From Buttiauxella selenatireducens (lineage in GTDB: Bacteria; Pseudomonadota; Gammaproteobacteria; Enterobacterales; Enterobacteriaceae): a DNA stretch of 64,000 nt. The first letter of the stretch is position 1, and each line of letters opens with the position of its first letter. The stretch covers positions 1,116,001 to 1,180,000 of the forward strand of contig NZ_CP133838.1 in NCBI RefSeq assembly GCF_031432975.1, read 5' to 3'. This document shows positions 51,461-59,631 of the stretch, piece after piece. Both the position numbers and the translations under genes were made by a program. The notes below the pieces were generated by a model that worked only from the letters and a program-made list of their open reading frames with translations, was not told the origin of the DNA and ran no database searches.

Positions 51461-51734
51461 ATCACTCGAAGCGCTGATTGCCAAAATCAAAAAGCAGACT
51501 GAAAGCTTTGACAACGTGATTTTGAAGGAAGATGAAGCCAAGGCTCTGATAGCGGCGCTAGAGCAGGCGCAACAGCGTAGCGAAGAGCAAGGTCGTAATG
51601 CATGCGAATTGCTCGATGAAGTTAACCAGCAGCGACAGCGCATCGCGGAACTGGAATCTCAACCTCACCACAACGGCATGATGCAGCTATCCAATGAACT
51701 AGCAGAGATGAAGCGGAAGTGTGCAGTGCTTTAG
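51453..51734 (+). CDS. Coiled-coil Ea22-type prophage protein
   Basis: A 93-residue helical protein (MTKSLEALIAKIKKQTESFD...LEQAQQRSEEQGRNACELLDEVNQQRQRIAELE). Start overlaps the methyltransferase stop. Probably an accessory protein; it ends soon after the coiled coil and may be a truncated Ea22. Confidence 0.65.
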   Translation: MTKSLEALIAKIKKQTESFDNVILKEDEAKALIAALEQAQQRSEEQGRNACELLDEVNQQRQRIAELESQPHHNGMMQLSNELAEMKRKCAVL

Positions 51735-51830
51735 TCTATGACTACCGCCGCCATTCGCTGAGGCACTGGTGAGGGCTAATTTGCCAGAAATGTGCGGAGT
51801 GAAATATCAGACTACCTGACATGAAAGGGA

Positions 51831-51857
51831 AAGCCGGGTTGCCCCGGCTTATTTTTG
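51831..51857 (+). terminator. Terminator ending the rightward early operon
   Basis: Stem AAGCCGGG / CCCGGCTT, TTGC loop, then ATTTTT. The stretch 51858-52365 after it holds no supported gene. I see only a GACACT/AGTGTC hairpin (52188-52203) and repeated ATCGAT motifs. Confidence 0.88.
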
Positions 51858-52365
51858 CTGTTCACGCTTTCGCGCGCCCTCCAAATTTACTTCTTTGTTT
51901 TTTCCCCGTGGAGGGGATTTCTTCGTTTTAAAAATACAAAACAGAAATCTCGGGGCAAACCAAAAATTGGGACATAAAGAACCCTCAATTGTATTGCCGG
52001 GAAAAAGGCCGAGGCGAAATGATAGCGCTTATGAATATTTTGCTCAAGCTAGCAGTAAATCATGATCGATTTTACCGATCGATAGCATCATATTGATCAA
52101 TGAAAGTGATTAATTAGTGAGCACATAACAGTAACAAAATTTCAACCTGCTAACTTGGCTGGTGGTCGTTTAAGATTCGTTTACGTCGACACTAAGCAGT
52201 GTCAATGAGTGACAGGTAGTGACGAAGCGCAGCCATTCAACCAGTTAAGCTCGACAAATTTGCCGCCAGGCATTCGTTAATAGTAACGATCAAATTTTGA
52301 TCTAATGTAGCGAAAAAGATTATTTAAATCAGTTAGATAAATAGCCTTGCATAGATACATAGTTT

Positions 52366-52410
52366 TTGTGCATACTTGGGAAAAGAAAATAATACTGTGT
52401 TTATATACAG
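52366..52410 (+). promoter_or_regulatory. SOS promoter with LexA box in the prophage
   Basis: LexA box CTGTGTTTATATACAG (52395-52410), a perfect CTGT-N8-ACAG with TA-rich centre. A -35 TTGTGC (52366-52371) and -10 TAATAC (52390-52395) precede and overlap it, so LexA would block RNA polymerase. Confidence 0.8.
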
Positions 52411-52455
52411 TTATTGTATGCTGTATGTTTAAGTAGTGGTAGCAAAAACTACTGA

Positions 52456-52575
52456 ATGCAATTTTTTGGATTTTTATTTCCTCGCAGGTTATTAGGAAAA
52501 AAGTCGAATTTGCTAGAGTGGTTACGCATAGCCGAGATGGCTTTGCAAAGTGGGATTCTGGGTCCCGGTAATTAG
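52456..52575 (+). CDS. Small ORF downstream of the prophage LexA box
   Basis: A 39-codon ORF (MQFFGFLFPRRLLGKKSN...GILGPGN), amphipathic with a basic patch and an LLEWLRIAEMALQSG helix. First ATG ORF after the SOS promoter. There is no strong ribosome site. Not recognised; a candidate antirepressor or SOS effector. Confidence 0.45.
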   Translation: MQFFGFLFPRRLLGKKSNLLEWLRIAEMALQSGILGPGN

Positions 52576-52596
52576 GCAATCCGTAAGGGGGTTGAT

Positions 52597-52812
52597 GTGT
52601 CTCAAGTTAGTTCTGAGGGGAGTGATTCTTACTATCTAGTAAGGCGTTCCGACGGTGCAGTAGCATGCTCTTTTAAACTCAAGGCGGGGGAGCGCGTGCT
52701 ATTGAACAACGATGGTCTAGAAATAGGTCATAAGAATCTTCAGAAGGATGAGCGCGTCATCTCGCGTGCAACGTTGGTTGAGATGGTAAGAGAGATATCT
52801 GCCAACAATTGA
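52597..52812 (+). CDS. Small prophage protein downstream of the SOS promoter
   Basis: 71 residues from a GTG start with the ribosome site AAGGGGG (MSQVSSEGSDSYYLVRRSDGAVACSFKLKAGERVLL...). A beta-rich N-terminal half is followed by a C-terminal helix. Second ORF after the LexA-controlled promoter, and so a candidate antirepressor for the non-cleavable repressor. No family recognised. Confidence 0.65.
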   Translation: MSQVSSEGSDSYYLVRRSDGAVACSFKLKAGERVLLNNDGLEIGHKNLQKDERVISRATLVEMVREISANN

Positions 52813-52896
52813 CCTTTATTGTACATGCCTTGCATAATATGCGAATCGGCCTGAACAACCGATAACCTGACTACGATGCGCCACGGAGTGAACACC

Positions 52897-53664
52897 ATGG
52901 CGCAAATAAACCAAATCAAGAACACCACTTCTTTCCTGATACCGGCTAATGCCGATACCAGAGAATCATCACATCTAAAAGCCAATCCCGATACGGGGTT
53001 CGTTAACGGCTATCAAAAAATCATTGGCACTGAGTACCGCAATATCTTTGTTGTGGGTGATTTACATGGCTGCTATTCGCTGCTGATGAGCAAACTTGAA
53101 GAGGTTGCTTTCGACCCTTCACAAGATTTGCTGATCTCAGTAGGTGACCTAATTGACCGAGGCCAGGATAGTTGCGAGTGCCTGGCGTTAATCGAGATGC
53201 CATGGTTCAAGGCTGTTCGCGGTAACCACGAGCAAATGGCTATTGATGCCAAAAACATATCTGGTGTTCGTCACTGGGTGGGTAATGGCGGAGCCTGGTT
53301 CTATCAGCTCGATGCCGACAAAGAAATACTCATGCGCTCATTGATGGTCAAAGTTGCCAGGCTTCCGTTGGTTCTTGAGTTAGTGACCGGTGATAAAACG
53401 ATTGTTATAGCCCACGCTGACTACCCTGATGATTCTTACGAGTTCGGTAAGTCAGTTTGTGCTGAGCAAGTGATCTGGAATCGCGGGCGTGTAAACAAAT
53501 CACAGGAAGGCAGAAAGAGCGATATCGAGGGTGCTGATTTGTTTGTCTTCGGGCACACACCTGTGACATCACCAGTGCAATTCGGTAACCAGCTTTACAT
53601 TGACAGTGGTGCAGTGTTTACCGGGCAACTAACGCTGATTCAACTGCAGGGTGAAGCTATATGA
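52897..53664 (+). CDS. Metallophosphatase, NinI/lambda-PP type
   Basis: A 255-residue Ser/Thr protein phosphatase-like enzyme with the metal-binding motifs GDLHG (54-58), GDLIDRG (83-89), RGNHE (108-112), the IAHAD histidine and FGHTP. It is larger than lambda NinI by an N-terminal extension of about 45 residues. Start at MAQINQIK (an earlier ATG at 52876 is possible). It overlaps rusA by 4 bases. Confidence 0.92.
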   Translation: MAQINQIKNTTSFLIPANADTRESSHLKANPDTGFVNGYQKIIGTEYRNIFVVGDLHGCYSLLMSKLEEVAFDPSQDLLISVGDLIDRGQDSCECLALIEMPWFKAVRGNHEQMAIDAKNISGVRHWVGNGGAWFYQLDADKEILMRSLMVKVARLPLVLELVTGDKTIVIAHADYPDDSYEFGKSVCAEQVIWNRGRVNKSQEGRKSDIEGADLFVFGHTPVTSPVQFGNQLYIDSGAVFTGQLTLIQLQGEAI

Positions 53665-54017
53665 TCGCCTACGACATCACGCCGTTAGGTAAGCCTCGAA
53701 TGACCCGCGCCGATAAGTGGAAGCAACGACCAGAGGTAATGCGCTATCGAATGTTTTGCGATGATGCACGTCTGCACCAAATTGACCTTCCTGAGTCAGG
53801 CGCCCATATCACTTTCGTCATGCCTATGCCGCAGAGCTGGAGCAAGAGGAAGCGCGCAGAGATGAAGGGCAAGCCACACCAGTCAAAACCTGATTGCGAC
53901 AACATGCTTAAAGCTCTAATGGACGCACTCTTTGACGATGACTCAAGCATCTGGGATTGCCGCATTACCAAAATATGGGGTGAGAAAGGGCAGATCATTA
54001 TCGGGAAGGTGTCATGA
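53661..54017 (+). CDS. rusA: Holliday-junction resolvase RusA
   Basis: A 118-residue prophage endonuclease. The catalytic acidic cluster [19 protein letters not shown] (about residues 76-94; Asp 78, 80 and 92-94) is intact, and Lys-rich [15 protein letters not shown] precedes it. Cleaves four-way junctions in phage recombination. Located in the nin region between phosphatase and DUF968. Confidence 0.93.
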   Translation: MIAYDITPLGKPRMTRADKWKQRPEVMRYRMFCDDARLHQIDLPESGAHITFVMPMPQSWSKRKRAEMKGKPHQSKPDCDNMLKALMDALFDDDSSIWDCRITKIWGEKGQIIIGKVS

Positions 54018-55003
54018 GAGCGCTGCTTAGTGCTGTTGTAGTTACTGAATTGGGTATGGCGATACTCAAGCCAGGGAAAGAACTACTACCGCTGTTTTCT
54101 GGTCGGGTTCTTATCGATTACGCGCCGGAGTACATGATTGAGTGGCCTTCAGGTGCATTGCCGCCCGCAAGACAATCTCTTGGTGATGATCCGGCTCTGG
54201 CACCATTTTTCGCCAATGAGAAGGTAATTCAGGCTGCTGGTGGATTTAATGGGCTCGATGCCTGGCTAATGCGAAAACCCATCGATTGCCAGTGGCCACA
54301 TTCCGATTATCACCATAACGAGCTGGTAACGACGCGGTTTCATTCTGGCTCTATACGTCTGTGTTGGCACTGCGATAACAAACTTCGTGATCACCACACT
54401 GAACAGTTATCCAATATGGCGAAAGCTAACGTTGTTGCCTGGATAATTGATACTGCCCGCGTAGCTCTCAGGTTTAACGATAGCCATATCCTGACGTTAC
54501 CTGAGCTGTGCTGGTGGGCAACAACTATGGAGCTTGTCGAGGCACTGCCTGAGGGTATGGCCCGCCGTGCCCTTGATATGCCAAGGATAACCATCCCATC
54601 AGTAAGCCGCGAGAGCCATATTGTTCCAGAGTTACCGGCCACCAGCATTATCCAGGAGAAAGTGAAACCTGTACTCAAGCTGAAGGTGGATCCGGAGAGC
54701 CCTGCAACATTAATGCGTCGTCCAAAGCGTATTCGTCTGGAAAAACCCAAATACCTTCAGTGGGTGAAAACACAGCCATGTGAAGGCTGCGGCTCACCAG
54801 CTGACGATCCGCACCACCTAATTGGCTGGGGACAAGGTGGGATGGGCACGAAAGCTCATGACCTTCTTTCGATTCCCCTTTGCCGTATCTGCCATACAGA
54901 ACTACATAACGACCCGGTTAAGTTTGAGCAAAAGCATGGCTCGCAACCGGCAATGATAATCCGAATTCTTGACCGGGCTTGCGCGCTCGGCGTGTTGGCG
55001 TAA
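54014..55003 (+). CDS. DUF968 prophage protein (HNH-like C-terminus)
   Basis: A 329-residue protein. The N-terminal 230 residues are of unknown fold. The C-terminus has paired Cys/His motifs, CEGCGS, DDPHHLIGWGQGGMGTKAHD and PLCRICHTELHN (about 255-300), typical of an HNH-type zinc fold and of DUF968 in lambdoid nin regions. A role in recombination with RusA is inferred. ATGA overlap with rusA. Confidence 0.88.
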   Translation: MRALLSAVVVTELGMAILKPGKELLPLFSGRVLIDYAPEYMIEWPSGALPPARQSLGDDPALAPFFANEKVIQAAGGFNGLDAWLMRKPIDCQWPHSDYHHNELVTTRFHSGSIRLCWHCDNKLRDHHTEQLSNMAKANVVAWIIDTARVALRFNDSHILTLPELCWWATTMELVEALPEGMARRALDMPRITIPSVSRESHIVPELPATSIIQEKVKPVLKLKVDPESPATLMRRPKRIRLEKPKYLQWVKTQPCEGCGSPADDPHHLIGWGQGGMGTKAHDLLSIPLCRICHTELHNDPVKFEQKHGSQPAMIIRILDRACALGVLA

Positions 55004-55015
55004 GGGAGACGAATA

Positions 55016-55594
55016 ATGATTAATGCAACAGCAACTGGCAAAAGCGGTGAGATGGTTCGTTTACACACATTAGAAAGTGTCTGGATTCAGGGCAAGCTCC
55101 GCATGTGGGGCCGCTGGTCATTTATTGGTGGTGGTAGTGGCGGCAATATGTTTAACCAACTTCTGGCTACAAAGACGTTAACCAAAACAGCCATTAATGA
55201 AGCACTTCGCCGTATGAAGAAATCGGGTATTACAAAACCGGAACTGGAAGAGTTTTTGAAGGATATCCTGAACGGGAAACACAAAAGCAACCTGGCGTTC
55301 TGTACAGACGAGGAAGCGCTGAAGATTGATGGTGTGATTGGCGCAGTGCTGAAGTCTCAAGGATATGGCCATCTTGTCGGATATTTAAATGACCGCTATC
55401 AACGCCGTATGAGCAAAAAGGCCATGGCGCGGGATCTACACTACAAACACCCTGAATGGTGCCTGAGGACCTGTGAAACCCGTATTGATGTTTGGTTAAA
55501 TTTAGCGGAATCGATGCTATACGCACCAATGTGTGATGTATTCGACACAAATAGCACCAGATTTAGCTTGCATCGTTGCGCGGAAACTGTTTGA
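55016..55594 (+). CDS. DUF1133-type late regulator (Q position)
   Basis: A 192-residue basic protein: TLESVWIQGKLRMWGRWSFIGGG, LTKTAINEALRRMKKSGI, then YQRRMSKKAMARDLHYKHPEWCLRTCETRIDVWL, which contains a possible HTH. It matches the DUF1133 family found where lambda has Q, between recombination and lysis genes, and is followed by a terminator. Late antitermination is inferred from place, not shown. Good ribosome site GGGAGACG. Confidence 0.82.
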   Translation: MINATATGKSGEMVRLHTLESVWIQGKLRMWGRWSFIGGGSGGNMFNQLLATKTLTKTAINEALRRMKKSGITKPELEEFLKDILNGKHKSNLAFCTDEEALKIDGVIGAVLKSQGYGHLVGYLNDRYQRRMSKKAMARDLHYKHPEWCLRTCETRIDVWLNLAESMLYAPMCDVFDTNSTRFSLHRCAETV

Positions 55595-55644
55595 ATTGTG
55601 CTAAGCTCGGGACGTAAAAACGAACTGAGCAACTTTAATAGATT

Positions 55645-55670
55645 AAACCCGCCGAGTGCGGGTTTTTTGT
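55645..55670 (+). terminator. Late-promoter terminator (tR'-like)
   Basis: Stem AACCCGC / GCGGGTT with five-base loop and T6, between the late regulator and the lysis genes. It would need antitermination for late gene expression. It abuts the convergent moron. Confidence 0.82.
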
Positions 55671-55671
55671 T

Positions 55672-56577
55672 TTAGAGAGATTCAATAAATTCTTCGTAGC
55701 GTCGGATATCAGCTTGACCAATATTTTTATTATCTTTAAGCCCTTTCAATAGCTCTGAAAGATTTTCTTTTGTGAAAAATAATCGTGCTATCTCGATAAG
55801 CTCACTTGCCTTCGTTATATTGTTTTTTAGTGAATTAATACCGCTTACAATTGGTTTCATTTGTGTTCTGGATAGCTTTTCGGGATCTGCATCTTGCAAG
55901 CTTTGAACAGAACCTCTTAATTGTTTTTCGTAGATATTCTCCAGGTCATTATCTGGGGACAGAAATTCAATATAAGAAATAAAGCCAACGATAATATCTA
56001 CTGATTGTGGAATAGGTTGCCCTGAGACTTGGGCGAGTTCGATTTCTTTTTGCGTGGGAGGTCTTGAGTTGATCACGTTCCCACTACTAATTGCAAGCAT
56101 CTGTCGTAATGCGCGATAAGCTGCGAGCCCTATAAATTCTGAATCATTTATCTTTTTGTATAGGTCTATCGCCCAGCGGATGTTCTTCTTGCCAACACTC
56201 AAAGCATTGACGTCTTGCCAAAAACCAAAAACGTTTTTCTTGTTCTCATGAATAAATGCTCGGGCTTTAGCGACTTCAAGCGCGTTGATGAAATCTGAAG
56301 ACATCTGTTCAAAAACGACATCGAAATATTTAGTACCGCACGCATGCCCAATATTGGTCTCCGAACCATCATCCGTTTCTACGACATAACCCTTAAAGTG
56401 AGGTGTGTGGCAATTAGATAGGCCACAAGAAACTTTGTTGGGGAGTTCATAGTAACCGATGATTTTTTCTAGTTTTTTATTAGCTACGTTCAAGTTTGAT
56501 AAGTAGCTTGCCCTCTTACAAACTTTTTGCCAATCGTCTAACTCAACGAAGGTTTCATCCTCCAATAGATAGATCAT
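55672..56577 (-). CDS. Reverse-oriented prophage moron, unknown 301-residue protein
   Basis: A soluble protein with a Cys/His-rich knuckle at residues 51-80 (C51, C56, H57, H60, H78, C80), resembling a zinc site, within CGLSNCHTPHFKGYVVETDD and NIGHACGTKYF. The rest is helical. A/T-rich compared with neighbours and opposite to the late operon, with its own AGGAGG ribosome site, so likely expressed from the prophage. No named family recognised. Lysogenic conversion or phage exclusion are possible roles. Confidence 0.75.
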   Translation of the reverse strand: MIYLLEDETFVELDDWQKVCKRASYLSNLNVANKKLEKIIGYYELPNKVSCGLSNCHTPHFKGYVVETDDGSETNIGHACGTKYFDVVFEQMSSDFINALEVAKARAFIHENKKNVFGFWQDVNALSVGKKNIRWAIDLYKKINDSEFIGLAAYRALRQMLAISSGNVINSRPPTQKEIELAQVSGQPIPQSVDIIVGFISYIEFLSPDNDLENIYEKQLRGSVQSLQDADPEKLSRTQMKPIVSGINSLKNNITKASELIEIARLFFTKENLSELLKGLKDNKNIGQADIRRYEEFIESL

Positions 56578-56778
56578 ATAACCTCCTGAAAGTATAGAGG
56601 GTTACGATTCTATCATGCATGAAAAGAGGCTGAATGCTGGGGTATATATTTTGTTCTTAGATGGCATGACCTAGATCACATATTCGTACAATAAACGAAC
56701 ATCAATTAGGGTGTTGAAGTCACACCCATTCTTATTCCCCTCATTCAGAGAGGATGAACAGCAAAAGAGGGGGGCTTA

Positions 56779-57174
56779 ATGTCCGCAGAACCTATCTCCG
56801 GCACTGCAATAGCTCATGCTGCGGTGACTACTGTCACTTTTGCCGGATTATGGGCTAACACTGATGCCGGGGTGATACTTGGTGCTTTCGCTGGCGCCAC
56901 TCTTTATGTACTGACTTCCCGAAACCTGCACTGGTGGGAAAAGTTGCTTTACGGGCTGGCTTCTTTCCTGTCTGGCCTGATTGGCGCGAAGTACATGACC
57001 GCCATCCTCAACGCCACACTGAATACCATGCTGGGAAAGATTGCCCCTGGTACCGAAGTTATCCCTGTTCCTGAGTCTATCGGCGCGCTGGTGGCTGCTG
57101 CGGTCATTATCACTTTTGTCCTCATGTACAAATCACGGCTGGAGAAGCGAGCAGCTGCTGAGGAGGGGAAATGA
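56779..57174 (+). CDS. Holin-like membrane protein 1
   Basis: A 131-residue protein with three hydrophobic segments (about 12-45, 55-80, 100-117) and a charged C-terminus RLEKRAAAEEGK, first gene of the lysis cassette. Ribosome site GAGGGGGG. Holin class by topology and place. Confidence 0.82.
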   Translation: MSAEPISGTAIAHAAVTTVTFAGLWANTDAGVILGAFAGATLYVLTSRNLHWWEKLLYGLASFLSGLIGAKYMTAILNATLNTMLGKIAPGTEVIPVPESIGALVAAAVIITFVLMYKSRLEKRAAAEEGK

Positions 57175-57446
57175 CAATCGACTGGGGAAATATCTGGCTT
57201 CAGGCCAATGCGATTATTGGTCTGTTAGCGGTGATCGTTATCGGTTCTTACCAGCGCAACAACTCCCGACATAAACCGCATTATTCCTTCGTTGCCTGGC
57301 TGGCGATGATTGCTCTCATCTCAATTCCGATCCGCATCTGGATTGGTAATTACTCCGTAGTGGACCGCTCCGAGGTCATTGTGAACTTCATACTCCTGCT
57401 GGTGATGTTGAACTCGCGGGGGAATATTACTGGTAGAAGGAGTTAG
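57171..57446 (+). CDS. Holin-like membrane protein 2
   Basis: A 91-residue protein with three hydrophobic segments (LQANAIIGLLAVIVIG, SFVAWLAMIALISIPI, VIVNFILLLVMLN). ATGA overlap with the first holin. The pair may act as holin and antiholin or pinholin. Confidence 0.82.
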   Translation: MTIDWGNIWLQANAIIGLLAVIVIGSYQRNNSRHKPHYSFVAWLAMIALISIPIRIWIGNYSVVDRSEVIVNFILLLVMLNSRGNITGRRS

Positions 57447-57448
57447 CT

Positions 57449-57928
57449 ATGCAAGAACCACGCTGGCTGGTGGAAGCACGCAAGTATATAGGTCAGTTAG
57501 AAATCAAAGGCCCTCGGCATAACCCTCTCATTATCCAGTTCTGGAAAGACATTAAACGTAGCGGAATCAAAGATGATGAAACGCCATGGTGCGCAGCATA
57601 TGTCGGTTCCATGCTCGAGCGAGTCGGAATCAAATCAACCCGCTTTGAGTCTGCGAAGTCCTACCTCAACTGGGGTGCCGAGCTACGCGAACCAGCCTTC
57701 GGTTGTGTTGTGGTATTCAGTCGCGACGGCGGCGGCCATGTTGGATTTGTCGTCGGGCAGCGTGAAAACGGCGACCTGATGGTACTGGGCGGTAATCAGT
57801 CCGATGCCATCAATATCCGTGCATTTCAGCGTTCGCGAGTATCCGGTTATCGCTGGCCAGTGAACGAGCCAAAGGATTCACGACCGCTTCCTGTGTTAAA
57901 CGGAAGCCGTTCGGTGAATGAAGCATGA
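57449..57928 (+). CDS. Endolysin, NlpC/CHAP-like (TIGR02594 type)
   Basis: A 159-residue cysteine-peptidase-fold endolysin: EARKYIGQLEIKGPRHNP, ETPWCAAYVGSML (catalytic Cys 48) and GGGHVGFVVG (His 97). No signal peptide, so export depends on the holin. AAGGAG ribosome site. Confidence 0.88.
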   Translation: MQEPRWLVEARKYIGQLEIKGPRHNPLIIQFWKDIKRSGIKDDETPWCAAYVGSMLERVGIKSTRFESAKSYLNWGAELREPAFGCVVVFSRDGGGHVGFVVGQRENGDLMVLGGNQSDAINIRAFQRSRVSGYRWPVNEPKDSRPLPVLNGSRSVNEA

Positions 57929-58320
57929 TTTCTTACTTTCTGCTTTCGCTTAAAACACACTGGCGCTGGTGGCTGACTATCGCCGCACTGGTAACGTTCG
58001 CCTGGCTCTGGAATGAAAATACACGTGTCAGCGCCAGCCTGACCACACTGCAGGGTGAGAACGACAGCAACCGAGCTATTACAGACAACATGCTTCGCAC
58101 CGTCGCAATCACTAACATCGTTCTGGGAACCAATCAGCATGCTAAAAACCAGATCGCACTGGAGTCTCAGAGTGCCTCGAGTGACATCAAAAGTGCTGTT
58201 GCAGGTGATGATTGCGCTAGTCGGCCTGTGCCTGTTGGTGCAGCTAACCGGCTGCAGCAATACGCGGACAGTGTACGTACCAGTGCCACAACAACAAATC
58301 CCAGCCAGCCTGACAGCTGA
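57925..58320 (+). CDS. Inner-membrane spanin Rz
   Basis: A 131-residue i-spanin. N-terminal transmembrane helix (TIAALVTFAWLW, about 17-29) and periplasmic coiled coil (VSASLTTLQGENDSNRAITDN). Overlaps the endolysin by ATGA and encodes Rz1 in the +1 frame from 58208. Confidence 0.88.
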   Translation: MISYFLLSLKTHWRWWLTIAALVTFAWLWNENTRVSASLTTLQGENDSNRAITDNMLRTVAITNIVLGTNQHAKNQIALESQSASSDIKSAVAGDDCASRPVPVGAANRLQQYADSVRTSATTTNPSQPDS

Positions 58321-58480
58321 AACACCACAGCCGTTTATTCCCGATCCGCTGACTTATGGGGCCAGTCTGGATTTAAACGTTAGTCTGCTGGCTGCGCTGG
58401 GGATGTGCAACCGAGATAAGGCGGACATCAGGAAGGTAGAGGATGCCCGGTTATCCGGAAGTGAATCAGGCTCAGAATGA
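58208..58480 (+). CDS. Outer-membrane spanin lipoprotein Rz1
   Basis: A 90-residue o-spanin nested in and extending beyond Rz. Signal MIALVGLCLLVQLTGC with lipobox Cys 16, then a proline-containing region (VPVPQQQIPASLTAETPQPFIPDP). It is longer than lambda Rz1 and extends 160 bases past the Rz stop. Confidence 0.85.
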   Translation: MIALVGLCLLVQLTGCSNTRTVYVPVPQQQIPASLTAETPQPFIPDPLTYGASLDLNVSLLAALGMCNRDKADIRKVEDARLSGSESGSE

Positions 58481-58535
58481 AAACTGTAACAGGGTAAATT
58501 ACTGAAATAATGGCTAGTTCTAAAGCTAAGGACAT
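58428..58535 (-). CDS. Small hydrophobic membrane peptide antisense to Rz1 end
   Basis: 35 codons: MSLALELAII...HPLPS with one transmembrane helix (about 5-25). It has an AGGAGG ribosome site four bases before the ATG. The leader could fold as TCTCC / GGAGG, hiding that site. It resembles type I toxins in size and hydrophobicity. Not recognised by sequence; the frame extends to 58610 without a better start. Confidence 0.5.
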   Translation of the reverse strand: MSLALELAIISVIYPVTVFILSLIHFRITGHPLPS

Positions 58536-58751
58536 GGCACCTCCTAAATGATTAACGGAGACAGCCCCAAAATTGAGGTTATCTAGTGTAGCCGTTAAGT
58601 CCGCAACCATTTGAGCACATGCATTCAGATGTATCGGAATCGAGAGAATGTGCCCTGTATGTATGCAGACGCCATTACAAAGCTCATCTGCGGGTGGGCT
58701 TGATAATGGATTACGTACTTAAAGATTAAAACATGCGTTAAATTTAATTTT

Positions 58752-58776
58752 GCGCACGAAATTGATTTTTGTGCGC
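58752..58776. promoter_or_regulatory. GCGCAC/GTGCGC inverted repeat before the second moron
   Basis: A 6-bp inverted repeat with a 13-base A/T-rich loop, 45 bases before the 58821 gene. Could be an operator for a stand-alone promoter. The interval 58536-58751 holds no other supported gene. Confidence 0.45.
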
Positions 58777-58820
58777 GATAGTGTGATTATGTGTCCACTG
58801 AAAATTAGTGGAGTGATAGC

Positions 58821-59486
58821 ATGGCCTTCCGATCATATGAGTCCGCACAAGAAAATTTTGAATACGCTTTAAGTCGACTACTTCCGAAAGAGGGAACTAA
58901 AGAAGTAAGAGAGAAAGCGAAAAATGTTTTGATGGATATTTGCGAAAAATATGGTCCGGTGATTGACTCTTATCCTTCTTGGCACCCTTTGGTAACAACC
59001 TCCAACAAACAAGGTTGGCCATTGACGAGACCTTGCCCTGAAAATGGGTATAAAGGTTTAGATCACACAGTGTTATTTGCGAACGCCTTCATCACTTGTC
59101 CATACGATGGCGGAAAAGAGGTAATAGCATCAGTTAGCAATCGACCAGAACATCATGCCGCAAGCATTACTGCAGCTGAAATTGATGCTGTTCTTTATCA
59201 TCCGCTCGCAACCCCAATTTTAGTCACCTGTGATTGGGGTCGCCCGTTGAACCTGGATAAAACCATTCCTAAATCATTAGCTGTGGCTTTAATGTTAGAG
59301 GAAGAGATTCCTCAGTGGAGAGATGCACAGTTAGCTGAAACTTGGGAGACGATGAGACCATATTTTTTAGGTCGACCGCATGGTGCTCGTTCTTCCTTAT
59401 CGGTAGACCAGGATACTGGGCAAGCGATGAAAACGGTATGGAATGCCATTATCAATACCGGCATGTATGGTCCGATTAAGGTGTAA
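58821..59486 (+). CDS. Second prophage moron, unknown 221-residue protein
   Basis: A soluble, cytoplasm-type protein (MAFRSYESAQENFEYALSRLLPKEGTK...) with no signal or membrane segment. Notable parts are SYPSWHPLV and CPYDGGKEVIASVSNRP. It has its own GGAGTG ribosome site and an upstream inverted repeat, and lies between lysis and cos, the place of lambda bor-type accessory genes. A terminator follows at 59557. Not recognised. Confidence 0.78.
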   Translation: MAFRSYESAQENFEYALSRLLPKEGTKEVREKAKNVLMDICEKYGPVIDSYPSWHPLVTTSNKQGWPLTRPCPENGYKGLDHTVLFANAFITCPYDGGKEVIASVSNRPEHHAASITAAEIDAVLYHPLATPILVTCDWGRPLNLDKTIPKSLAVALMLEEEIPQWRDAQLAETWETMRPYFLGRPHGARSSLSVDQDTGQAMKTVWNAIINTGMYGPIKV

Positions 59487-59556
59487 GTTTTTTTAACCTT
59501 TTGATGGCGGTTCTAATCGCCATAACTAGTACTATCCCATCGCTATTATCCAATCG

Positions 59557-59586
59557 AGCCACTGGCATTTGCTGGTGGCTTTTTTG
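59557..59586 (+). terminator. Terminator after the second moron
   Basis: AGCCAC / GTGGCT stem with an inner TGGCA..TGCTG pairing and a T run, 70 bases after the moron stop. Confidence 0.7.
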
Positions 59587-59631
59587 TTTCTGCCTTTTAT
59601 GGGCAGCCATCCATCTCTTAAGGGCAATTCA

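Noticed and set aside
52277..52579. 100-codon minus-strand frame over the prophage SOS promoter
   Set aside because: No ribosome site, odd composition, and opposite to the LexA-controlled transcript.
52510..52580. tRNA-like appearance of the segment around GGTTACGCATAGCCGAGATGG
   Set aside because: It does not fold as a cloverleaf and lacks a T-loop GGTTCAA motif and CCA end.
58788..58800. Single GTGTCCA copy before the 58821 gene as another integrase box
   Set aside because: A single 7-base match in the prophage is expected by chance and it lies far from the attachment site.
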